A stretch of DNA of 64,000 nucleotides. Origin: Muscardinus avellanarius. Its lineage: Eukaryota; Chordata; Mammalia; Rodentia; Gliridae. The stretch is taken from assembly GCA_963383645.1 (NCBI GenBank), contig OY726560.1, forward strand, positions 82,007,593 to 82,071,592, in the 5' to 3' direction. How positions within the stretch are numbered: the first letter of the stretch is position 1; each line of letters starts with the position of its first letter. A program made the position numbers and the translations under genes. Positions 1 to 11,069 of the stretch are shown one piece after another. Under the pieces are notes generated by a model. That model was not told the DNA's origin, made no database searches, and worked only from the letters and a program-made list of their open reading frames with translations.

Positions 1-919
1 ATGTAGGCATTTGCTAAAAATATGATGGTTTCATGCACAGTTCAGCATTTGGCTCTGGAAGAATTATGGTTAGAATAAAAACAAAACCAGGAGCTACCAT
101 CGTGGGTCACTGCTGACCCTGCCATCTATCTCCATAGGAAATGATGCTTCCATCAACGGTTCTGGCATAGAATATCACTTGTGTGCCCATTTGTTGCAGC
201 TCAATGACAGCAACGATCCTGTCACACATCCCACTTAGGCTGTATGCAATGCAAAATTGCTAACAGGAATACATACCTTATAGCTTATTGTATAATCTGG
301 CCATCCAATGTATAATTTCTAAATATTGCAGTTATGCTGTATGATATAGAAGCTTACCTGTAAGCAACTCTTTAACTTGTGGAGTTAGTCATTATCTCTT
401 AAAAATGTACACTGTTTTGAATTGAAACATTATACTTCACCAAAAATAAAAGTAGCCAAATGCCAAATTTTTGGAAGTGAAAAGTCATTTAAGCTTGTGA
501 AATCTGGAATACGTGTAGTCACACAGCATGACTTTATGTGGCATAAATGCTAAATGAGATGATATATTTATTAGATCAGTTTAAGGGAAGCCCAGGGAAT
601 GCTCAACAATGAGAGTAAAGGATAAAAAAAATATGCTATGTTTTATTTTAAATATTTATAATTACTAATGAGCTTTACAATTATTTTATTTAATTTACTA
701 GTACAATACACGTGCTAAAACCAAAATATGCATTGACCTTAAATCTATAAGTGCTGGTTAATTACTACCAGAAAATATCCACTTTTTTGAAGTGCATTAA
801 TAATTCCTTCAATGCTTTTGAAATCATTATGTAAATGCCAATTATTTAAAACCATTGGTTCTGAAAACTAAGAAATAGAAAATACAATCTAGAATTTTCC
901 AAAATGTTTGCTATAAAAT
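1..919. other. AT-rich unique DNA, no gene seen
   Basis: No recognisable repeat, exon or RNA gene. Only short chance reading frames are present. Confidence 0.5.
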
Positions 920-2240
920 AAATAAACCTTCACCCACTCATGGTAAAAACATTGCAGAAAATCAGAATAGAAAGAACCTTCCTCAACATAATACAATCTA
1001 TATAAAATTAGCCCAAAGCCAGCATCATACTGAATGGTGATTATAAGAATTTTCTTTAAAATCAGGAAGAAGACAAACATACTCACTATCATCATTCCTT
1101 TTAAATATAGTACTTGAAACTCTAGGCATAGGAATAAGGAAGGAGAAGGAAATCAAAGGAATATAAATAGGAGAAGAAGAATTGAAATTATCTGTTCTCA
1201 GAGGACATGATTCTATACTTAGGAGATCCTAAAACTCAACCAAAAGACTTTTGGAATGGATAAACAAATTCAGCAAAGTACCAGGATACAAAATAAACCT
1301 ATAAAAATCAATAGCTCTTTTATACATCGCTGAAATAGAAATCCAGAAAATTTAATCCCATCTACAATAGCCTCAAAAGCAATAAAATACCTAGGAATAA
1401 ACCTAACCAAGGAAGCAAAAGACCTCTGCAAAGAAAAATACAAAACATTGAAGAAAGAAATAGAAGAAATTAGAAGATAAAAAGATCTCTCATGTTCTTA
1501 GATAGGCAGTATAAATGTCATCAAAATAGCCATTCTACTAAAACTGATCTACAGATTCAAAGCAACCCCTATTAAAATACCAATACCATTCTTCACGGAG
1601 ATAGAAGAATCAGTCCTAAAATTCATATGGAAAAACAAAAGATCTAGAATAGCCAAAGCAATTCTCAGCAATAGTAACCATGCAGAAAGCATCACAATAC
1701 CTGATTTCAAACTACCCCACAGAGCTACAGTAATAAAAACAGCATAGCCTGGCACAGAAACATATGGAGCAGAATAGAAGAGCCAGGCTTTTCAGCAGTG
1801 GTGTTAAGAAAACTGTTTATCCATTTGTAGAAAAATTGAATAAACTTCAATCTTTCTCACCCTGTACATGAATCAACTCAAAATGGATTGAAGACCTGGA
1901 AATAAGACCTGAGACTTTGCATTGCCACTGGTAGAAATTTCAACAACAATCCCAAAGCACAAGAAATTAAAATGGAATTAATAAGTGGAATGAAATTAAA
2001 AAGCCTCTATGCAGCAAAGAAAATCATCCATAGTCTTATGAAAGAACCAATAGAAGAGGATGGAGATTTGATAAAAGAAATACTTCAATTGACATGATGT
2101 ACATATAAAAACTATCAATGTCAATCTTAATATTATAAATAGAAAAGAAAAGGAAGTTGGGGGAGATCACCAAGTGCTGTGTGCATGTATGTTTCCAACA
2201 CTCTGAACAATGTGCCAATAAAGGTTTTTAAAAAAATTCA
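920..2240 (+). mobile_element. L1 LINE, 5'-truncated, 3' half of ORF2 plus 3' UTR
   Basis: From about 920 the DNA follows the reverse-transcriptase and downstream part of L1 ORF2 in the sense direction, with many stops and frameshifts. ORF2 similarity stops near 2060 and an L1-type 3' UTR follows directly, ending in a polyadenylation-like aataaa and an A-rich tail at about 2220-2237. The ORF2 C-terminal part between them is missing, so the copy carries an internal deletion. It is an old, dead copy. Confidence 0.85.
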
Positions 2241-2754
2241 TGAAGATTTCCTGTAAAAAGCAGAAAACAATGTATAGTTAAATAAGTTTACAACATTTTA
2301 TGTACCATATTCTATATTACTGAACCTCAATGCACTTGAGAAATAAAATTTTCTAGATTTGTTTATCTAGCTACTTCCCTTGGTCATTCTTTTTATTCTT
2401 CAATATTGAAAACTATTTTCACAAAAATAATTTTTCATACAGTATACTCAGGGAAGTGTACTTTTTAAGGATTTTATAGCCCTACTCAATTGTGAAGACT
2501 CAAAAATAACTAAAGATAGGTGGTCAAAGTTGAGAGCCAACCAAGACCTTGAATAAAAATCAAGTCTGCCCTATTTATTAGCTTGGTATATCATACTGAT
2601 CTTGTCACTGTTCCTTCACGTCTGTGTGTTTTCCCTGCCCTCCCTCATCCCACAGTCTGGCTACACAATGCTCCCTGAAGTGCTGGCCCATTCCACAGCC
2701 TACACCGCGCACGCCCGGGGTTCTGGTTCACAAACACAGACTATGTCACAGTCT
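2241..2754. other. Unique DNA, possible 3' remainder of the VTI1B retrocopy
   Basis: AT-rich to about 2590, then more GC-rich. The 2590-2754 part may be the eroded 3' end of the neighbouring VTI1B-like retrocopy, but I could not align it convincingly. Confidence 0.35.
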
Positions 2755-3230
2755 ATGTTCACAGACGTGAGGACGTGCAATACTCTGTGTGGCCCGGCGC
2801 AGCTTTCAGGACCGTGTAGGAGCAATGCCCATGGTGACTGTAGGCGACTCACGGCCTCATTCTCTCAGGCACCACATTCCAGGTCTCCTCGGCCCCAGCG
2901 CAGCTGCCCAAGGCCTGCTTCTCACTTCCCGGTGGAGTTTGCCAAGGTCCTTAGGGTAACTTCGTAGTTTAGACATCACGGGATTATGGAAAGACCGGGG
3001 CGCGATACCGGAGCTCTTTCTCCATTTCTGCTAGCGTTTCATTGGCTTCCTGGTGCTTTCCATCAAATATCTGCTGAACCTTTTCTCTTGGGTCGCTGCT
3101 GTCCGCAGCAGCTGCTGGGGTGCAGCTCTCAGAGCTGCCCGGAGGCCATGGCAGATCCTGGGCGGAGGTGGCCACGCGGCTGCCCAGCCCCGGCCATCAC
3201 CGCCACCGCCGCCACAAAAGCAAAATATCA
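2755..3230 (-). pseudogene. VTI1B: Processed pseudogene of VTI1B (Vti1-family SNARE)
   Basis: VTI1B is a Qb-SNARE of late endosome and trans-Golgi trafficking. On the minus strand the translation contains QEANETLAEMEKELRY (about 3061-3014), then in a second frame PVMSKLRSYPKDLGKLHREV (about 2985-2926), then RLQS and RATQSI further on, all in the order of the N-terminal and middle part of VTI1B. Upstream, in another frame, QLLRTAATQEK (about 3115-3083) matches the segment expected just before the first block. The head is shortened: an ATG near 3151 is followed by a stop, and part of the N-terminal helix is missing. Frameshifts, stops and lack of introns mark a dead retrocopy. A GC-rich GGCGG-type leader (3230-3160) looks like source 5' UTR, so the copy is nearly full-length at its 5' end. 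No A-tail is recognised and the C-terminal SNARE and membrane segments are too eroded to follow. This explains the local GC-rich, CpG-containing island. Family assignment is from memory of the protein; the exact 3' end is uncertain. Confidence 0.82.
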
Positions 3231-4966
3231 TTTAACTTTCTATCAGTTTTCAGCTTGCATATTTTGAAACTGATACCAAGGAAGGAAAACTTTCTCTTTG
3301 AAAGGAACTTCAGTTTTTATGTTCTTTATCTGATAATTGTCCATATTCTAAATTCTAAGATTTCTAGTGTGGACTCATTTAATGGGACTTCATTATAGAT
3401 GTTGGGAACTGACTTAACATTTCTGAGAATATGAAGAGAATCATGAAGTGAAAAGAAAAGAAACAGAATGCTCAGTATCTGGTGGAACATAATAAATTTC
3501 TCGGAGGAAGGAGATAAAAATGATGAGGGAGAATGAAGAAAAGGAGATCTAGAAAGAGCATATGCATAAACTTTTACATATTTAGTGATTTGATGTTCTT
3601 TCTGTCTTACTAAATGTAAGGTAAATAGGTTTAAGAAATTTTCTTCAAACTCAGAAATTCTTTTAGAGTTCTCTCTTTCTCACTCATTCTTTTTCTTTTC
3701 TGCTGGCAAGCATGTATGTTTTTCACAAAATGTAAAGAGAAGCTTGAAGGAGGATCAAGTAGTTTAACCTTGCCATGTTCAAAGTCCAACTATCTCTCCT
3801 GAGATCCAGAAATCTGTTGCCTTCAAATGAAGGGCAGAGATATCTACCAAAGTGCCCACAACAGAAACCTAACCTTCACCCTGGACACCTTTCTCTCTCT
3901 TCTCTGTACATTAAATCAATTAACAACTCAAAGGCTTAAAGATGTTTGGGGTGAAGTTTATTTAGCAGCTATATTTTTCATTCTTGCCACTCCAAATAAT
4001 TTAGAGGAATTTCAGCTACTTTCTGGAAATACATTGGAGGAAGTTTAGCTTTTTTTCTAGGTATACAGAATAAAAAAGAAGTGATTGTTAATTTCACGTT
4101 TTTGATACATTCCTATATTATATCACTTTCTTAAAGTGTCAAATGCCTTGACTATCATTCTGACTGTACTATAGAATTACAACATATCATTTTTATTTTA
4201 TAAGTTCACAGTATTTCATTTATTGCTGAAAACAAAATGGCATAGAAGTGTTTTTGGGGTAAGTGGATTAATAATAATTATAATGTACAACCAGACTACA
4301 AGAGAAATACTCCATGGGAGGCCTCTCAGGCAGCTGCAGATTTGGAGAAATGAAGGATTGAAAAGATTAAGAAGTATTACTTCAGTTATTTAACCAATGG
4401 AACCCCTGGCAGCCACTGTTAACTCAAGAATGACACACATAAAAACATGCAGTGGTGGACACCCATCTATTTCACTCGCCTCTTCCTACCTGTGGCCATG
4501 AAATCGCAGCTTTTCTTTGAGAGATGACTATGACTTTCTAGGGCATATTGTCTTGCTCTCAGTCTGAATCTATCTTCTCCGGGACAAGAGAGAGCCATGA
4601 CATGCAAGCTCAGCCTATCAGATGATGATCTCCAATAATGTGAGCAGTGAGTGGAGACAATTCAATCTCGTGATTTTGCCTAAAGACACACATTCCCATA
4701 TTATACCTCCTATTTTGATCCCTGAAGGTACCTAATTCCTGTCCTTTCTGTGCCCTATATGTCTTTATAACCCATTTTCCTTCTTTATAAGCAGATAGCT
4801 AGTTTCAGTTGAACAAGTTGACAAAACCAAAATCGTCTTGGATAATAAAACATTCTCATATATACATACATAGTGAAGGTTTTCATCCACACATTTGAAA
4901 ATTTAACCAAGATGTCCCAGGGACCTTGTGTTGTGAATAAGATGAAGGTTTGTCTTGGTAGATTTC
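3231..4966. other. Unique AT-rich DNA, no gene seen
   Basis: No repeat or coding signal recognised. The 73-codon frame at 3827-4048 has no family I know and no supporting context. Confidence 0.45.
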
Positions 4967-5040
4967 TTTTTTCAGTACTGAGGATCTAACCCAAGGCCTT
5001 CTGGATCTGAGCAAGTACTCTACCACTGAGCCCTTGTGTC
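4967..5040 (-). repeat. ID SINE (tRNA-derived), antisense
   Basis: Reverse complement of the ID core: T-rich tail side at 4967, then the complement of a B-box-like ggttcaatcc region and of the gtagctcag A-box region. Diverged. Confidence 0.75.
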
Positions 5041-5084
5041 TCTTTAATTTGAAGGATATCAATATAAGGATCTAAATAACTGAA

Positions 5085-5141
5085 TTATATATATAATATA
5101 TATAATATATAATATATATGTATATAATATTATATATATGG
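5085..5141. repeat. (AT)n-rich simple repeat
   Basis: Imperfect TA/ATAT tract of about 57 bp. Confidence 0.9.
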
Positions 5142-5144
5142 ATT

Positions 5145-6139
5145 GCTGTTAAATTTATAATGAGATTTAACAAAACTATAGAGGATATAGTCTGTGTCTG
5201 ATCCTCTGTGACTGACAAGAGAGACGGATCCAACAACCTGGGTCACCATGAATCTTTTAGGCTGGATGTGTGATTGGTGACGGCCAGTCTCTGACCATTG
5301 GTGTCTCATCCCCAGCTGATGGAGAAAAACCTGTGCTTGTAAGACCTTTCAAAGAAGGTTGCAGGACAGTGGGTGAGTCCATAGAGGAACGGGTACTGGA
5401 GACTTCTTGTCTGCCCACCTACTGCACCAGGGAGGCTGTAAAGAGAGTGACAGCTAGTGGGAGAGGGAACTTCCTGAGCTCAGCCCAAGAATGGGATGAC
5501 ATCGGCAAGAAAGAGAGCACTCCAATTTTCCTAAGGAAATAGGAACACTGAGGTGATGCCCACCTTGACTTGGACCACAAGGCACATCAGAGTGGAACAT
5601 CAGGGCTTTCATGAGGCAGAGAGACCACCAGGCACGCTTGTTAGAAGATTAGAGGACTGCTGAGAAAATGAGAACTGTTAGAATGTTATAGGATGAAAGG
5701 AAATAGTTTCATGGACTCTGTTGGAGTCAAAGACTGCCAGTATGCTTACCTTATCCCTGTGTATCATGCCACAGTTACACAGGTAGTAGGTTGACATAAT
5801 TTACTTGTGACCTAGACTGATAAAACATATGATCTTCTTAGCTGTTATAATATTTGTGGTTTTATCCATGGATTGAAAGGCAATGAGAGCACAAAAATGC
5901 CTATAAGAGTCTCTGGAAGTACTGTTCCAGACAGCAGGGCTGGGTTAACCAGCCTTGCAAATCCTTAATGTTCAAGGTCAAGCTTTCAAAATCTAATCTT
6001 GCCTGGCAATGCTACCCAAATCATCAGAACTAAGGGAGCCCTGGGAAGAACAATAGTTATCCCTTAGCAGAGGTGATAATTGGATATGAATTGCAGGTAA
6101 AGACAGGTCTGCCCACACTGGATCATGTGTAGCATAGTC
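5145..6139. other. Unrecognised moderately GC-rich segment
   Basis: 5210-5650 is more GC-rich than its surroundings and holds an open frame of 90 codons at 5270-5542 with no family I recognise. No start context, splice pattern or A-tail supports a gene. It could be unannotated repeat or unique DNA. Confidence 0.3.
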
Positions 6140-6340
6140 ATTGGTGTGGCGCTTACTATAGGCAAGACACTGCATTAAGTACTTTATACTTAATCCTTTT
6201 AATAATCCTACAAACTTATTATCTTCACTAAAATATGAAAATTAAAGAGTAAATATGAGACTAGGTAATTAGCTCAAGATCATTTGTTAATACATGGAAA
6301 AGCCAAAATCAACACTGGGAGTAAAAGATGCAGGTCTCAG
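6140..6340 (-). repeat. MIR-type SINE, antisense, diverged
   Basis: The order cactgcattaagtactttata, aatcctacaa, aaatatgaaaa, agctcaagatca resembles the antisense MIR core and tail. Ancient, so no target-site duplication is expected. Confidence 0.65.
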
Positions 6341-6344
6341 CTGC

Positions 6345-6834
6345 TAAGGGAAAAAGATATGGTAACACCAAGAAGAGAGTCAGAGTCCAACCAAATTGGC
6401 TGGGGTGTCAGGTGAGTGGAGTTTTATGGGGAGACCCTAGTATGGTAGCTCCAGGATGCATGAAGCTCACTCCAGTCACCCTGGGACATCTACCACTCTC
6501 CCTAGGGCCAGGCTTCATGATACTTGCTCAGGCTTTGGTACATGAAACTAGCTGGTGTTGAAGCAAACAGACACTGCTCTAGCCTTTAGATAATTTTAAA
6601 GATTTGTTTTCTACCCAAGGAAATTAAATGTTTATGTTCACTTTCATGGGCATTGCAATATTTGTATGGAATGTTTATTTTCAAGAAAATTTACTTTACC
6701 CATGGAATATAACAGTATATTTTCAGAGTATTTACATTTTCTATACTTTAATCACTTGTGTAGTCTACTCATTTGGTTATTATAAGCCAAGATTTGTAAA
6801 CTGTATCTGTAAATGCTATAAAACTTGCATTTTT
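6345..6834. other. Unique DNA, no gene seen
   Basis: Two chance frames (6328-6561, 6628-6858), the second AT-rich and hydrophobic by composition. No recognisable feature. Confidence 0.4.
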
Positions 6835-7110
6835 TCATTAATTTTAGTTGGCAAATAATAATTGTGTATATATTTATGGGGTATAATGTGATGTTTTTAT
6901 CTATACATATACATTATAGAAAGATTCCACCAAACTAATAAACATATTCATCACCTCACCTTCTTATCATTATTTTGTAGGAAAACTAGTAACAAAAATT
7001 ATATTTTTTGATATTTGAAATATACAGTACATTACAATTAGCAGTAGTGATCATATAGTACAATAGATCACTAAAACTTATTACTATAATATGTCAAATA
7101 TGTGCCCATA
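6835..7110 (-). mobile_element. Old L1 3' UTR, antisense
   Basis: Matches the antisense 3' UTR pattern of older mammalian L1s: tttatggggtataatgtgat, then catcacctcacctt and tagtgatcatatagtacaata blocks in the expected order. Confidence 0.65.
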
Positions 7111-7112
7111 GA

Positions 7113-7997
7113 AAATCCACTAACTAAATAGTAAGTCTTAGAAAAAAGTTTTCAGAGTATGTGCATGTTAGAATGGCAGTCATCAAGTTCAAACAATAAT
7201 AAATGCTGGGGAGAATGTGGGAAAATAGAAACTTATATACTGTTGGTGGGATTATAAATTAGCACAATCACTATGAAGATAAGTATGAAGGTTCTTCAAA
7301 AGACTAGGAATGGAACCATCATATGACTCCTCTATATCACTCCTTGGATTCTTTCCAAAAAAATTAAAGTCAGAATACTACAGTGATACATGCATATCTA
7401 TGTTTACAGCAATACATCTCATAACGGCCAAATTATGAAACCAACTGAGGTGTCTGCCAACAAGAGAACAGATAAAAAAATGTGGTCTATACATACAAGG
7501 GAATTTTACTCTGCCACAAAGAAGAATAAACTTATGTCATTTGCTGGAAAATGGATGAAACTAGAGAATATTATACTAAGTGAGATCAGCCAATTCCAGA
7601 AAGTCAAGGGCAGTAAGTTTTTTATGTTTTTTTTCTTATATGTGGAAGCTGGAGAGAAATAGGAAATAAAAAAAATGAGGAGGAGAAAGACCAGGGTAAT
7701 AGTAAAGGGGATGGGGGAGGAAATTTGGGAGGAGAAAAAGGAGGACTGAGAAAGGAAACAATTCAAATAATTTTTTGTCCATATGTGAAGGTCTCACTGA
7801 TAGGTCTGGGAAAGGGAGGGAGGAGGAAGAGCAGGTGGGGTGCAGAGGGAAATACACCAAGTTCTGTGTGCATAAATCCCGCTATAATTTATAGTAACAG
7901 TGAATTAATGCACCAAATTCTGTGTGCATGAATCCCACTATAATTTATAGTAAACAGTGAATTAATTTATTGTAACAGTGAATTTAAAAATAAAAAG
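7113..7997 (+). mobile_element. L1 3' end: ORF2 C-terminus and 3' UTR
   Basis: Sense ORF2 C-terminal region (aatgctggggagaatgtggg, actgttggtgggattat) followed by a purine-rich 3' UTR and a tail at about 7985-7997. Stops break the frame. The 3' UTR end is duplicated in tandem (7857-7975). Confidence 0.8.
7857..7975. repeat. Two tandem copies of about 58 bp in the L1 3' end
   Basis: The block running from caccaa through ctgtgtgcat to cagtgaattaat occurs at about 7855-7909 and again at about 7911-7968 with few differences. Confidence 0.85.
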
Positions 7998-7999
7998 TG

Positions 8000-8319
8000 C
8001 ATAGGAAAAGCAAAAAGAGAACATCCAATTTTTACTTTTCCTCAAAACTCTCATAGAGCAGAAGATATAGAAAAAGCTTAATATTATTTTTATTTATCAC
8101 ATGAGGAAAGGAAGTAGTAATGGCTTATAATAAAGCAAAAAGTTATTGGATAATTTACATAAATATAAGCCTCAGATTGGGCTATTTAAAAATGCATTTA
8201 TTCTAGAGGAAGTCCATTTTCAGTTGTCTCCTAAAAGGTGGGAAGAGAAGTTGTTGGTTTGCCAGACTGGGGATCTTTTCCTGGTGTATCAGAATTTAAA
8301 GAGAGGGTATCATTCATTA

Positions 8320-8324
<5 letters not shown>
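8000..8324. other. Unique DNA, no gene seen
   Basis: No feature recognised. Confidence 0.4.

Positions 8325-8372
<48 letters not shown>
8325..8372. repeat. (AC)n microsatellite
   Basis: About 21 uninterrupted AC units followed by tcacac. Confidence 0.95.
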
Positions 8373-8869
8373 CCTTTTCAGAGTCCAGCTCAATAACAAA
8401 TATTTTCATTGATTAAGCCCTGCTGTAGGCAGATCCATTTTTAGAAAGCTTGGACAATCTAAAACCCACTAAGGTCCTCTTCCTCCACCCACCTCAGCCC
8501 ATCCTGCTCCCTGTGAAGCTCAATTCCACAGGAGCTGGGTAATCCAAGCCAGCAGGAGCCTCTGCCAAGAATGAATGGCTACTCACAGTGTGAACTGCTG
8601 CAAACATCCAAAATGAAGCAGGAAGAGCAGATTCTCAATGGAAAAGAACAAAGATCCATGGTGGGCCATGAATGAATCAGCTAGCATTTAAGGGCCTGAA
8701 ACCAACAATGCTTTTTGCAGGTTAACCTTCTATCTGATTGCTATTTTCTGTAATTATTCAGAGAAGATGGGAACCAAGCACCTGGTTGCTTGGAGAATAG
8801 CTCACAGAATCCCAAATCCTAACAGGAGATACACAATCATCTTTTCTTGCAGGGTCTATTCAAAAATAA
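8373..8869. other. Unique DNA, no gene seen
   Basis: No feature recognised. Confidence 0.4.
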
Positions 8870-8965
8870 GGCAAAAGAAAGAACAAATGGAACAAAGGAA
8901 AGAAGGAAGGAGGGGAGGGAGGGAGGGAGGAAGGAAAGGAAAGAAGGAAGGGAGGAAAGGGAGAG
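8870..8965. repeat. Purine-rich (GAAG/GGGA)n tract
   Basis: Strand-asymmetric polypurine tract of near 90 bp. It could form triplex DNA but nothing shows a function. Confidence 0.85.
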
Positions 8966-9749
8966 TGCTTTCCTCTTCTAGAATTTGGAATGAGGATCAA
9001 AAATTTTCTTAGGTAGATCTCACTGTCATTACAACTATTAAATATCTCTATGAACCTGGGGGTGTTTGGAATGCCTGCTTTTGTGTATCTCAGATGTGGG
9101 AACAATTCCTACAGAACACCAAAAACTCCTCAGTAAGCCAAGTCATGATTCAGAGCAGAGACGATGGATGCTCTTTTTTTTACAGAAACATAATGACATC
9201 TTGAATATTGTGAAATCATTATCTACTGTTTGTTCAAATTTATACCTACTTCAAAAGAATACAATAATTTGATATAAAGGTCCTTGTGACTAAAAATGAA
9301 AATTGTTTGTATAAAGGCTTATATTATGAAGAAAAACAGGATCTCTGGGCCCACAAATATTGGATTTGAGAATTAGTTCTCAAAACAGATGTGAAATCTT
9401 ACTGTTTCTTATAACTTAAAAGGAACTGGTTGTAATGTCACTGTTTAAGTTTTACACAGTTGTTACTATTTAAATTTAATTATAGTGCTGATTTTTATTT
9501 ATATTTAATCACACAAAATCTTTTTAGAACAAATGTGTATTAGGGTCTCAGTTTCTTTGGGAATGTGGGTAACTTATATTTAAATTTTAGGGCATTTTAT
9601 TTTGATTTGTAAAGTGTTTGCTTCTTGAAAGATGCAATATAAAAAGTCTGTTTTTCTAGAGAAAAATATCCTTTGGTTTTCAAAGCTAATAACCACATAT
9701 CACATGACAGAATTACATTGCTTGTTGCAAAACTGGACATTCACAATAC
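8966..9749. other. Unique AT-rich DNA, no gene seen
   Basis: No feature recognised. Confidence 0.4.
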
Positions 9750-9912
9750 AGCTATGAATCCAAGCCTTAGCTCTACTATCTCAAAGCTATGAGAAGTTGT
9801 GCAGCTAATTATTCCTTCTTGGATATAGTTTTTGTATTTTTAGAGTAAATAAAGTAACATGAAACTTTCTCATTCTTGAGGAGTAAGTGAGATAATCTTG
9901 TTAAATGCTGAC
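9750..9912 (+). repeat. Possible MIR remnant
   Basis: Contains ccaagccttagctctactat, a tgtgcagctaatt block and gtaagtgagataatcttgtt in MIR order. Very diverged. Confidence 0.5.
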
Positions 9913-10196
9913 CTACAGTTCCCTTTCTCCAACTCCAGTTACTTTGTGAGAGAAATAGCAGTGAAAACAGGCAATGGAAAATCAAGGGAGAGAGACAAAG
10001 AGGGAGGAGTTAGTTTAGATCATCCATTAGGATGTTTGTTTTTTTTCATTCAAATACTGAACAGAATAAAGTATTCTTGTGTGTTTGTCTTGTTCCTATA
10101 TTATGCCTCCCCAAAGATAATTATACTTCTGAGATTTGTGTGTATGATTTCATTATACTCACTGCAAAACAGTCTTTGGAGATTATATTTACATTT

Positions 10197-10260
10197 ATCT
10201 ATCATCCACTTATCACCTATTTACCTACCTATCTACCAACTATTTATATCTATAGCTATC
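10197..10260. repeat. Imperfect (TATC/ACCT)n simple repeat
   Basis: Tetranucleotide-like atct/acct/atcc units directly abut the left edge of the MaLR LTR. Confidence 0.75.
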
Positions 10261-10592
10261 TGCTATAGTTTGAATCTGGAATGTCCCCAAAAGGGGGATG
10301 TTGGGAAGGGCTTGATCCCCAGTCTAGCATTACTGGGAAGTGGTGGTATCCTTAAGAGGTGGGGCCTGGCAGGAGTATAGTGAGATACTAGCCTTTTCCT
10401 CTTTGTTTTACTTTCCAGTCGTAAAATGGTAGTTTTCTTCTGCCACATACTCCTGCCATGATGTGCTGCCTCATCACAGGTCTAAAAACAACATGGCCAA
10501 TCAGAGACTGAGACTTCCAAAACTGTGAGCCAAAATAAACCTTTTACTTTATAGCTGATTATCTCAGCTATTCTGCTAGGATGATGGAAGGC
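10261..10592 (+). mobile_element. MaLR-type (ERVL-MaLR) solo LTR, sense
   Basis: Begins tgctatagtttgaatctgga, continues with ggtggggcctggcagg, the cttctgccacatactcctgcc block, aaaactgtgagccaaaataaa (polyadenylation region) and gattatctcagctattctg, which is the order of rodent MaLR LTRs. No internal retroviral region is attached. Subfamily not resolved. Confidence 0.75.
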
Positions 10593-10662
10593 CAATTATT
10601 ATTATATTAATATATTATTATTATATTAATATATTATTATTATATATTATATTACTATTATC
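10593..10662. repeat. (ATT/TATATT)n AT-rich simple repeat
   Basis: Repeated attattattatattaatat units directly after the LTR end. Confidence 0.85.
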
Positions 10663-10679
10663 CTGTATACTTTTAATCT

Positions 10680-10996
10680 TTGTAAAAAGGTTATAATACT
10701 TATATAGATTTTGGTAACTAGTTTGTACCTTTAGTTAATTTACTTATATTTGTCAGTGGCCCATTTTTAATTTTGAGTAATATTTTATTGTTTGAATATA
10801 TCACAAAAGTGCAAGAGTATCTATGGTTTACACACTCACACAAAAATGAAATGTCTAGGTCAGAGAATATTCACATGTTCAATTTTATGAGATAATGCCA
10901 AATTATCTTCTTATAGAGTGGTAGCAATTTACACATTCAACTGGCAGTGTGTAGATCTTATAGTTTTAAATTTTTTCCAGTGCACAATATCACCAG

Positions 10997-11069
<73 letters not shown>

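Noticed and set aside
2690..3230. CpG-island promoter of a gene
   Set aside because: The GC content is explained by the VTI1B retrocopy and its GC-rich leader.
10261..10592. Complete endogenous retrovirus flanked by LTRs
   Set aside because: LTR remnants (10261, 27919, 39396, 52845) are of differing orientation and age and are not joined by gag, pol or env-like DNA; all look like solo LTRs.
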